From the NCBI RefSeq assembly GCF_000364165.2, contig NZ_CP097810.1, positions 1,302,001 to 1,366,000 of the forward strand: a stretch of DNA of 64,000 nt, in the 5' to 3' direction. A program made the translations under genes and the position numbers. Below, one piece after another: positions 38,865 to 46,595 of the stretch (its first letter is position 1; each line of letters starts with the position of its first letter). This DNA comes from Clostridium sp. MD294. Its GTDB lineage: Bacteria > Bacillota > Clostridia > Lachnospirales > Anaerotignaceae. The notes under the pieces were generated by a model. That model was not told the DNA's origin. It was given only the letters and a program-made list of their open reading frames with translations, and ran no database searches.

Positions 38865-41513
38865 ATGAATTGCTGGGAAAAAAGTCCTCAGGAAATAGAA
38901 AAACTGTTAGGGACAAGCATAAAAAAAGGACTTTCTACAGAAACAGCACAAAAGAGATTACAAGAACAAGGAAAAAATACATTACATTATGAAGGAAATA
39001 AAAAAGGGCTTTTTTATCGTTTTTTAGAGCAGCTAAATGATTTTATGGTAATTGTGTTAATTTCTGCCTCTGTAGTATCTTTTGCAGTATCTTATATCAA
39101 TGGAGAAAAAGATTTTGTGGACTCAGCTATTATATTGTTAATAGTAGGAGTAAATGCAGTGTTGGGAATGGTGCAACAAAGTAGAGCAGAAAAAGCATTA
39201 GAAGCATTGAAAAAACTGTCTGCACCAAAAGCGAAAGTGTTAAGAGAGGGTGTTGTAAAAGAAATAGAAGGAGAAGATGTTGTTGTTGGAGATATACTTG
39301 TATTAGAAGCAGGGGATTATGTTTGTGCAGATGGTAGACTAATAGAAACAGAAAGTTTAAAAGCAGAAGAGAGTGCTATTACAGGAGAGTCTGTAGCAGT
39401 AGAAAAAAATGCGAATATGATTTGTAAAGAACACACTTTGCTAGGAGATAGAAGTAATATGGTATTGTGTTCTTCTTATATTACATATGGTAGAGCAAAA
39501 GCCATTGTAACAGCAACAGCACTAGAAACAGAAGTAGGACATATTGCTAAAATGATAGCACAAGAAAAAGAAAATCAAACACCACTTCAAAAAAAATTGG
39601 GACAAACAGGAAAAATATTAGGTATAGGAGCTTTAGTAATTTGTCTTGTGATATTTTGTATGGGATTACTTACAAAAGCAGACCCGTTTGAAATGTTTAT
39701 GACATCAGTGAGTCTAGCTGTAGCGGCAATACCAGAGGGACTGCCTGCTATTGTAACAATAGTACTTGCAATAGGTATGCAAAGAATGTCTAAAAAGAAT
39801 ACTATTATAAGAAGGCTGCCCGCAGTAGAAACGTTAGGGGGAGCAAGTGTAATATGTTCTGATAAAACAGGTACATTAACACAAAATAAAATGAAAGTGG
39901 TAAAAGTCAGTGATTTTAGAACAGAACAGCAAGGGGAATATAATATCAATGTATTGTCATTAGCATGTCTGTGTAATGATTGTAGAAAAGAAGGCAGTAT
40001 TATTGTAGGAGAGCCTACAGAAAGTGCATTAGTAGAGGCATTAGAGCAGTCTGGAGAAAATTTTATACGTTTGAAAAAAGAACATAAAAGAGTAGGAGAA
40101 ATACCATTTTCATCAGAAAGGAAATTAATGACAACAGTACATAAAATGGAAGATGGTAGCTTTTTGTCTATTACAAAAGGAGCACCTGATGTGCTTTTAG
40201 ATAGATGCAGTCATTGTATAGAGCATAGTACTGTTGTAACATTTTCAAACACAAAAAAAGGACAAGCAAAAAAAATGAATGGACAACTTGCAGAGCAGGC
40301 ATTGAGAGTCATTGCAGTTGCTTATAAAAAGTGGGAGAAAAAACCAAATATATCAGAACAAAAAAAATTAGAAAATAATTTGACATTTGTGGGAATGATA
40401 GGAATGATAGACCCACCAAGACCAGAAGCCAAAAAAGCAGTAGAAATCTGTAAAAAAGCAGGTATTAAAGCAGTTATGATTACAGGTGACCATGTTTTAA
40501 CGGCAAAAGCAATTGCTAAAGAATTGGGCATTTATGAAAAAAATGATAAATGTATGACAGGAGAAGAATTACAAAAAATATCAGATGAAATATTGTCAGA
40601 ACAAATCAGTCAATATTCTGTATTTGCAAGAGTTTCGCCAGAACATAAAGTTAGAATTGTAAAAGCATTTCAAAGTCAAGGCAATGTAGTTGCTATGACA
40701 GGAGATGGTGTAAATGATGCTCCTGCACTTAAAACAGCAGATATAGGCTGTGCTATGGGAAAAAATGGTACAGAAGTAGCAAAAGGTGCGGCAGATATGA
40801 TATTGACAGATGACAATTTTGCCACAATAGTAGAAGCAGTAAAACAAGGGCGAGGCATTTATGATAATATTAAAAAGGCAGTACATTTTTTGCTTTCTAG
40901 TAATATAGGAGAAATTATTACTATATTTGTTGCGATGTGTTTTGGTTGGTCAACACCTCTTTTACCTATACAGCTTTTGTGGGTAAATTTAGTGACAGAC
41001 TCTCTTCCAGCTATAGCATTGGGATTAGACCCTAGCGACAAAGATATTATGGAAAGGAAGCCAGAAAATAGTAGTAAAAGTATGTTTTCTGATGGTATGG
41101 GAGTAAGAATTGCATTGGAAGGCTGTATGATTGGTATGTTGGCACTTTTGGCTTTTGCTATCGGTCATATTTATTTTGATGAAGCAGAACAGCATATTAT
41201 AGGTAGAACAATGGCATTTGCTGTGCTAAGTATTTCACAGTTAATACACGCATTTAATATGAGAACAGAACATTCTATATTTACTATTTCGCTTTTTAGT
41301 AATGTTTATTTAGTAGGAGCTTTTTTGATAGGAACAATATTGCAAGTAGGTGTAATAATGGTTCCAGTATTGTCTACTATATTTAAAGTAAAACAGTTAG
41401 AAGCAGTGCAGTGGGGAATTGTAGCGTTATTGGCATTTGTACCTATCGTTGTGGTAGAATTGGAAAAATGGAAAGATAGAATAAGTATAAAAAATCAAAA
41501 AGAAATAGATTAA
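38865..41513 (+). CDS. Calcium-type P-type ATPase
   Basis: An 882-residue cation pump of the P2 group. It shows the actuator ITGESVAVEK, the M4 motif AAIPEGLPAIVTIVLAIG typical of calcium ATPases, the phosphorylation site CSDKTGTLTQNK, and the hinge MTGDGVNDAPALKTADIG. N-terminal residues 4-70 are the cation ATPase N domain. Ca2+ export is the likely role. ATG 38865 is used (AAAGGGTGG upstream) in place of an in-frame GTG nine bases before. It is a single gene ended by a hairpin. Confidence 0.93.
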   Translation: MNCWEKSPQEIEKLLGTSIKKGLSTETAQKRLQEQGKNTLHYEGNKKGLFYRFLEQLNDFMVIVLISASVVSFAVSYINGEKDFVDSAIILLIVGVNAVLGMVQQSRAEKALEALKKLSAPKAKVLREGVVKEIEGEDVVVGDILVLEAGDYVCADGRLIETESLKAEESAITGESVAVEKNANMICKEHTLLGDRSNMVLCSSYITYGRAKAIVTATALETEVGHIAKMIAQEKENQTPLQKKLGQTGKILGIGALVICLVIFCMGLLTKADPFEMFMTSVSLAVAAIPEGLPAIVTIVLAIGMQRMSKKNTIIRRLPAVETLGGASVICSDKTGTLTQNKMKVVKVSDFRTEQQGEYNINVLSLACLCNDCRKEGSIIVGEPTESALVEALEQSGENFIRLKKEHKRVGEIPFSSERKLMTTVHKMEDGSFLSITKGAPDVLLDRCSHCIEHSTVVTFSNTKKGQAKKMNGQLAEQALRVIAVAYKKWEKKPNISEQKKLENNLTFVGMIGMIDPPRPEAKKAVEICKKAGIKAVMITGDHVLTAKAIAKELGIYEKNDKCMTGEELQKISDEILSEQISQYSVFARVSPEHKVRIVKAFQSQGNVVAMTGDGVNDAPALKTADIGCAMGKNGTEVAKGAADMILTDDNFATIVEAVKQGRGIYDNIKKAVHFLLSSNIGEIITIFVAMCFGWSTPLLPIQLLWVNLVTDSLPAIALGLDPSDKDIMERKPENSSKSMFSDGMGVRIALEGCMIGMLALLAFAIGHIYFDEAEQHIIGRTMAFAVLSISQLIHAFNMRTEHSIFTISLFSNVYLVGAFLIGTILQVGVIMVPVLSTIFKVKQLEAVQWGIVALLAFVPIVVVELEKWKDRISIKNQKEID

Positions 41514-41521
41514 TATGTAAT

Positions 41522-41558
41522 AAAGGCAATTCTATTGATAAAAATAGGATTGCTTTTT
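41522..41558 (+). terminator. Terminator after the P-type ATPase
   Basis: AAAGGCAATTCTATT pairs with AATAGGATTGCTTTT (two G-T pairs) around GATAAA and ends in five T. Confidence 0.75.
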
Positions 41559-41601
41559 CATTGTTTTGTATTATAATAAGCAAAAAAGGAGGAATAAAAT
41601 T

Positions 41602-42843
41602 ATGGCAGAACCATTTTTTATAAAAAATAGAGAAAAATTATTTTCAAAATTAGAAGATAATAGTGTAGCAGTACTTTTTGCAGGAAATGCTCCTACAAAA
41701 AGAGGAGATGAAAAATACCCTTTTTCACCAGACAGAAATTTTTATTACGTGAGTGGCGTAGCAGAACAAAATTGTATATTGTTTTTTGCTAAAAAACAAA
41801 AACAAGTTACATTGTATATACAAAGAGATAATGGAGATATGGCGAAATGGGTAGGAGCAAATATGACAGTAGAAGAGGCAAAGGAATGTTCTGGAATTGA
41901 AAATATAAGCTATATAGACCAGTTTGAGAAAGATTTTGCAGAATATATTTTTAAAAATAATGTAGAGATATGTTATATTGATATGGAGTGTAGAGAATTT
42001 GAAAATAATATAACACCTGCATTAGCATTTGCTAAAAAAGTAAGAGAATATTTTCCAGCAATAACACAAAAAAATAGTTATACAGTGTTTGCAGAAATGA
42101 GAGAAATTAAAGAACAATATGAAATTGATTTGATACAAAAAGCAATAGATATTACCATAAAAGGTATAGAAAGTATTATGAAAAATGCCAAAGTAGGTAT
42201 GATGGAATATGAAATGGAAGCTTATTTTGATTTTGTGTTAAAGCAGAATGGTGTAAAACAAAAAGCATTTCAAAGTATTGCAGCAGCAGGAAAAAATGGC
42301 ACAATATTGCACTATATGGAAAACAATAGTAAAACAAAAGAAGGAGATTTAATATTATTTGATGTAGGAGCTCAAAAAAATTGGTATAATGGAGATATTA
42401 CAAGAACATTTCCAGTAAACGGAAAATTTACAGAAAGACAGAAAGTAGTTTATAATATTGTATTAGAAGGACAAAAAAAGGTAATAGAAGCAATCAAACC
42501 TAATGTGCCTTTTTATCGTTTAAATGAAATATTGAAAGAACATTATTTTGAAGAATTAAAAAAATTAGGTATTGTAAAAACAATGGAAGATGTTTCAAAC
42601 TATTATTATCATGGTGTAAGCCATTATTTGGGAGCAGAAACACATGATATAGGTAGGTATCAAGAAAAACTTTTAAAACCTAATATGGTACTTACAGTAG
42701 AGCCTGGACTTTATATAGAGCAGTGGGAAATAGGCATTAGAATAGAAGATGATGTTGTAGTAACAGAAAATGGTTGTAAAGTACTTTCTGAAAAAATGAT
42801 AAAAACAGTAGAAGAAATAGAGGCATTTATGTCAAAGGAGTAA
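41602..42843 (+). CDS. pepP: Xaa-Pro aminopeptidase (aminopeptidase P)
   Basis: A 413-residue M24 metallopeptidase that removes N-terminal residues before proline. The AMP_N domain (residues 1-130: FSPDRNFYYVSGVAEQNC) precedes the pita-bread fold, with metal ligands in LFDVGAQKNWYNGDITRTFP, HGVSHYLGAETHDIG, TVEPGLYIE and GIRIEDDVVVTENG. ATG 41602 is chosen (AAAGGAGGAA upstream) over an in-frame ATG 36 bases earlier. The DUF2161 gene follows after 3 bp. Confidence 0.94.
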   Translation: MAEPFFIKNREKLFSKLEDNSVAVLFAGNAPTKRGDEKYPFSPDRNFYYVSGVAEQNCILFFAKKQKQVTLYIQRDNGDMAKWVGANMTVEEAKECSGIENISYIDQFEKDFAEYIFKNNVEICYIDMECREFENNITPALAFAKKVREYFPAITQKNSYTVFAEMREIKEQYEIDLIQKAIDITIKGIESIMKNAKVGMMEYEMEAYFDFVLKQNGVKQKAFQSIAAAGKNGTILHYMENNSKTKEGDLILFDVGAQKNWYNGDITRTFPVNGKFTERQKVVYNIVLEGQKKVIEAIKPNVPFYRLNEILKEHYFEELKKLGIVKTMEDVSNYYYHGVSHYLGAETHDIGRYQEKLLKPNMVLTVEPGLYIEQWEIGIRIEDDVVVTENGCKVLSEKMIKTVEEIEAFMSKE

Positions 42844-42846
42844 TAA

Positions 42847-43560
42847 ATGAAATCGTATAGAGAAATGGATTTATATGCTCCTGTATGCGAATTTTTTACA
42901 AAACAAAATTATAGTGTAAAAAGTGAAGTAAATGGTTGTGATGTTGTAGCACAAAAAGAAAATGATATTGTCATTGTGGAGCTTAAAAAAACATTTCAGC
43001 TAAAATTGGTGTATCAAGCAATAGATAGACAAACAATGTGTGAAAATGTTTTTGTAGCAATACCAAGACCAATAAAGTCCCAAAATACAAAACAGTTTCA
43101 AAATATGCTAAAATTGCTCAAACGTTTAGGAATAGGGCTTTTAACAGTAGCAGTAGATAGTCCTATAAAAACAGTAGATGTGCTATTGCAGCCAAATGAT
43201 AATAACATTTCTAAAAATAATAAAAAAAGTAAAAAATTACTTTTGGAAATGCAGCAGCGTACAGGAGATTATAATGTAGGAGGAATGACACGAAAAAAAA
43301 TTATAACAGCATATAAAGAAAAGGCACTAGAATTATGCTGTATATTGCAGCAAAAAGAAGAAGTGTCTTGTGCTTTTTTGCGTAAAAATAATATAAAAGA
43401 AAATCATATTAAAATGCTTAATACAAATGTATATCAATGGTATGAAAGAGTAAGTAGAGGAGTATATCGTTTGTCAGAGAAGGGAAAAGAGATACTAGAG
43501 CAAAAAGAATATAAAGAAGTGATAACATATTACCAAAAAAAATGGAAATCAGTGAAATAA
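42847..43560 (+). CDS. DUF2161 putative PD-(D/E)XK nuclease-like protein
   Basis: A 237-residue protein of the DUF2161 family. Residues 8-60 hold a nuclease-like core with GCDVVAQKENDIVIVELKKTF, the Asp and the E-x-K pair matching a PD-(D/E)XK site. The C-terminal 70 residues resemble a winged helix (CAFLRKNNIKENHIKMLNTNVYQWYERVSRGVYRLSEKG). Substrate and role are unknown. It is co-transcribed with pepP. Confidence 0.75.
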   Translation: MKSYREMDLYAPVCEFFTKQNYSVKSEVNGCDVVAQKENDIVIVELKKTFQLKLVYQAIDRQTMCENVFVAIPRPIKSQNTKQFQNMLKLLKRLGIGLLTVAVDSPIKTVDVLLQPNDNNISKNNKKSKKLLLEMQQRTGDYNVGGMTRKKIITAYKEKALELCCILQQKEEVSCAFLRKNNIKENHIKMLNTNVYQWYERVSRGVYRLSEKGKEILEQKEYKEVITYYQKKWKSVK

Positions 43561-43565
43561 AAATC

Positions 43566-43596
43566 AAAAAAGGCTGGGGAATTCCTGCCTTTTTTG
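43566..43596. terminator. Bidirectional terminator
   Basis: AAAAAAGGC and GCCTTTTTT pair, extended by GG/CC around GGAATT, between convergent genes. Confidence 0.8.
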
Positions 43597-43612
43597 TAAG
43601 TACAGTGTGTCA

Positions 43613-44020
43613 CTATTTACAGCTAGGGCATTTACCATAAAATATAAGCTGCTCTGACTCTAATGAAAAATCTGTATAATGACAGGCCTGCTGATGAAGC
43701 TGTTCCAGAATGTCATAAGCAATGTCAGTTACTTTTCCGCAACAAGTACAAACTGCATGAGGATGAGATTGTATAATAGCATCATATCTAGCACTAGGCT
43801 CACCCACACTTAACTCCTGTACTAATCCGCAGGATTTAAAAAGACATAATGTTTTGTAAACAGTGGCTAAACTTAATGTAGGATTAGTAGGTTCTAGTGC
43901 TTGATAAATCATTTCAGCATTTGGATGCTCTTTTGTATGGGAAAGCATGGCATATATGGCAATCCTTTGAGGGGTAACCTTTAATCCTTTTGCTCTTAAA
44001 ATTTTAGTAATGTCTTTCAT
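43613..44020 (-). CDS. Fur-family regulator, PerR-like
   Basis: A 135-residue metalloregulator: winged helix LKVTPQRIAIYAMLSHTKEHPNAEMIYQ, TLSLATVYKTLCLFK, then the sensing part SHPHAVCTCCGKV and C-terminal CPSC. The two CxxC pairs form the structural zinc site; the general layout is nearest PerR, but I cannot exclude Fur or Zur. An extended A/T palindrome lies 13-37 bp before its start, consistent with autoregulation. Confidence 0.88.
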   Translation of the reverse strand: MKDITKILRAKGLKVTPQRIAIYAMLSHTKEHPNAEMIYQALEPTNPTLSLATVYKTLCLFKSCGLVQELSVGEPSARYDAIIQSHPHAVCTCCGKVTDIAYDILEQLHQQACHYTDFSLESEQLIFYGKCPSCK

Positions 44021-44032
44021 AAAAAATGCTCC

Positions 44033-44057
44033 TTAAATAATAATTATTGTTATTTAA
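44033..44057 (-). promoter_or_regulatory. Candidate Fur/PerR box
   Basis: TTAAATAA and TTATTTAA flank a 9-base centre (44033-44057) that itself contains ATAATTAT. The 25-bp A/T-rich dyad resembles Per/Fur boxes (TTATAAT-N-ATTATAA) and lies just upstream of the regulator gene. Confidence 0.55.
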
Positions 44058-44156
44058 TAATAATACATGATAAGTATTATGTCAATAGAATTTTATGGAA
44101 AAGAAAAGTATATAATGTTGAAAAAAGTAAAATAATGTTAGAATAGAGGAAAAAAT

Positions 44157-44645
44157 ATGAATATTGTATTATTAGAACCAGAAATTCCACAGAACGCAGG
44201 AAATATAGCTAGAAGCTGTGCAGCAACACATACTGCATTACATTTCATAAAACCATTAGGATTTTCTACAGAAGATAAATATTTAAAAAGAGCAGGTTTG
44301 GACTATTGGAATTTGCTTGATATATATTATTATGATAATTTTGACGATTTTTTACAAAAAAATGGAAATGCTAAAATATTTATGGCAACAACAAAATCGA
44401 AAAAGTTATATACTGATGTAACATACAGTGAAAATGATTATATTATGTTTGGAAAAGAGAGTGCAGGAATACCAGAGGAAATATTACTTCAGTATCAGCA
44501 AACAGCAATAAGAATTCCTATGTTTGAGCAAGCAAGAAGTTTAAATTTGTCAAATGCAGTAGCAGTTGTATTGTATGAGGCATTACGACAGCAAAATTTT
44601 AAAGGATTGCTAAAAGAAGGACAACTTCATAGACACACATGGTAA
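44157..44645 (+). CDS. trmL: tRNA (cytidine/uridine-34-2'-O)-methyltransferase
   Basis: A 162-residue SPOUT methyltransferase that modifies the wobble base of leucine tRNAs. It has LLEPEIPQNAGNIARSCAAT at the start and the knotted AdoMet motifs IMFGKESAGIPEEIL and IPMFEQARSLNLSNAVAVVLYE. Length is standard. A leucine tRNA lies in the rRNA operon 13 kb upstream, a natural but not demonstrated substrate type. Confidence 0.94.
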   Translation: MNIVLLEPEIPQNAGNIARSCAATHTALHFIKPLGFSTEDKYLKRAGLDYWNLLDIYYYDNFDDFLQKNGNAKIFMATTKSKKLYTDVTYSENDYIMFGKESAGIPEEILLQYQQTAIRIPMFEQARSLNLSNAVAVVLYEALRQQNFKGLLKEGQLHRHTW

Positions 44646-44717
44646 TATACTAAAAAATAAAAAAGTCTTTTGGAAATAAACAGTGTATGGTATCATAAAA
44701 AGGAAGGTGATTGTAAT

Positions 44718-44957
44718 ATGCTGCAAAAAGCAACAAAATTTTTAAAATGGGGACAAATGGGCATCGCATATGTTCCAAAAGCAAAAAGTATATTCAGCAT
44801 AACAAAACGATTTCTGCCTAAAAAGAAAAAGAAAATCAAAAAAGTGAAAAAAAGTAATATAAAAGCTATTTTTCGTAATATTAAAAAAGGATTTAGTATA
44901 ATAAAAGAGTATTGTTACTATATGAAAAGAATATTTGTGATATTGAAAGAGAGATAA
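44718..44957 (+). CDS. Small very basic hypothetical protein
   Basis: A 79-residue protein rich in Lys (PKKKKKIKKVKKSNIKAI) with an amphipathic C-terminus. I do not recognise it. ATG 44718 follows AAGGAAGGTGA; the longer in-frame start has no binding site. It starts 72 bp after trmL and ends 3 bp before tsaE, so it is part of the t6A operon. Confidence 0.55.
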   Translation: MLQKATKFLKWGQMGIAYVPKAKSIFSITKRFLPKKKKKIKKVKKSNIKAIFRNIKKGFSIIKEYCYYMKRIFVILKER

Positions 44958-44960
44958 ATA

Positions 44961-45395
44961 ATGAAAATATATGAAACTTTTTCAGAGGAAGAAACAAAAA
45001 AAATAGGTTTTTTATTAGGAGAACAGTCTAAAGCAGGAGAAATCTATTGTTTAAATGGCGATTTGGGAGTAGGAAAGACAATATTTACAAAAGGATTTGC
45101 AAAAGGACTTGGTATAAAAGAAGAAGATGTTACAAGTCCTACTTTTACTATTGTGAATGAATATGAGGGAAAATTACCTTTTTATCATTTTGATGTATAT
45201 CGTATAGGTTCATTAGAAGAAATGGAATATACAGGATATGAAGAATACTTTTTTGGAAAAGGGGTTTGTATGGTAGAATGGGCAGAAATGATAAAAGAAT
45301 TGCTTCCTAAAGAGGTTTTTCATATCACTATACAAAAAGATTATACCAAAAGCGAATGTTATCGTAAAATTGTAATAGAGGAGGGACAAGCTTGA
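44961..45395 (+). CDS. tsaE: tRNA threonylcarbamoyladenosine biosynthesis ATPase TsaE
   Basis: A 144-residue ATPase that recycles the TsaBD complex in t6A modification of tRNA. It has the Walker A loop NGDLGVGKTIFTKGF, TSPTFTIVNEYEG, HFDVYRI and the WAE motif near residue 108. Its stop overlaps tsaB's TTG start. Neighbours tsaB and rimI complete the common Firmicutes order. Confidence 0.95.
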   Translation: MKIYETFSEEETKKIGFLLGEQSKAGEIYCLNGDLGVGKTIFTKGFAKGLGIKEEDVTSPTFTIVNEYEGKLPFYHFDVYRIGSLEEMEYTGYEEYFFGKGVCMVEWAEMIKELLPKEVFHITIQKDYTKSECYRKIVIEEGQA

Positions 45396-46102
45396 AAGTA
45401 TTGGCAATTGATACCACAGGACAAACAGCATCAGCAGCAATATTAGAAAATGATGTAATAATAGCAGAATATAGTATTAACTATAAAATGACACATTCTC
45501 AAACGATACTACCTATGATAGATGAAATTAGTCAAAAAATAGAACTAGATTTGTCTACAGTAGATTATATAGCTTGTTCTTGTGGACCTGGTTCTTTTAC
45601 AGGTTTGCGTATTGGTGCAGCAACAGTAAAAGGACTTGCGTTAGGCGGTAATATTAAAGTTGTTGCCGTTCCGACATTAGATGCTTTAGCATATAATATA
45701 TTTGATACAGATGCAATAATTTGTCCTATTATGGACGCAAGAAGACAACAAGTGTATACTGCATTTTATCAATGGAGAGAGAATGAATTTTGTAGATTAA
45801 CAGAATATAGTGCATTACCTATAGAGGAAGTAATGCAACAAGCAAAAAACTATCAAAATAAAATAATATTTTTGGGAGATGGTGTTGCTGTGCATAAACA
45901 ATTACTTTTAAAAGAAAAGAATTTTTGTTTTGCTCCTTCTCATTGCAATTTGCAAAGAGGGGCAAGTGTTGCAGCACTGGCAGTAAAACTGATAGAAAAA
46001 GGAGAAATCATAAAAGGGAATGAATTAGAATTAATTTATTTAAGAAAACCTCAGGCAGAAAGAGAAAGAGAGCAAAAACTGAAGGGGGAAGCGTTGTGCT
46101 AG
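45392..46102 (+). CDS. tsaB: t6A modification protein TsaB
   Basis: A 236-residue ASKHA-fold scaffold for TsaD. The opening VLAIDTTGQTASAAI, ACSCGPGSFTGLRIGAATVKGLAL and the central PIMDARRQQVYTA segment are diagnostic. The start is TTG 45392 within the tsaE stop (TTGA), with GAGGG upstream. It overlaps rimI by seven bases. Confidence 0.94.
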   Translation: MKVLAIDTTGQTASAAILENDVIIAEYSINYKMTHSQTILPMIDEISQKIELDLSTVDYIACSCGPGSFTGLRIGAATVKGLALGGNIKVVAVPTLDALAYNIFDTDAIICPIMDARRQQVYTAFYQWRENEFCRLTEYSALPIEEVMQQAKNYQNKIIFLGDGVAVHKQLLLKEKNFCFAPSHCNLQRGASVAALAVKLIEKGEIIKGNELELIYLRKPQAEREREQKLKGEALC

Positions 46103-46563
46103 AAATACAGCAAATGACACAAGAGCATATTCAAGACGTACTTCAAATAGAAGAAGCGTGTTTTGCAATTCCATGGACAAAGCAAGCTTTTGAAAGAGAA
46201 ATAAAAGAAAATAAATTAGCTATGTATATTATTGCAGTATTAGATGGTAAAATAGTAGGATATGCAGGAATGTGGCACGTTGTGACAGAAGGACATATTA
46301 CAAATGTTGCTGTGTTACCAGAATACCGTAAACAAGGCATAGGTAATGCTTTAATAGAACAAATTATTCGTATAGCAGAAGAATATGAAATGATAGGAAT
46401 TACATTAGAAGTTCGTATCAGTAATATAGCAGCACAAAAATTATATATAAAATATGGATTTCGTCCAGAAGGATTTCGTAAAAACTATTATGAAGATACT
46501 AAAGAAGATGCTGTAATTATGTGGAAATATTTTCCTAATTATGAAAACTATCAACCAGAATAG
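46096..46563 (+). CDS. rimI: Ribosomal-protein-alanine N-acetyltransferase
   Basis: A 155-residue GNAT protein: FAIPWTKQAFEREIKENK, then VAVLPEYRKQGIGNALIEQII (acetyl-CoA loop) and the C-terminal YIKYGFRPEGFRKNYYEDT typical of RimI. It acetylates the N-terminus of ribosomal protein S18 in characterised species. The start is GTG 46096, inside the tsaB end, with AAGGGGG upstream. Confidence 0.93.
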   Translation: MLEIQQMTQEHIQDVLQIEEACFAIPWTKQAFEREIKENKLAMYIIAVLDGKIVGYAGMWHVVTEGHITNVAVLPEYRKQGIGNALIEQIIRIAEEYEMIGITLEVRISNIAAQKLYIKYGFRPEGFRKNYYEDTKEDAVIMWKYFPNYENYQPE

Positions 46564-46595
46564 ATTGATTGAAATAGAAAAGGAGGCTTGTTTTT

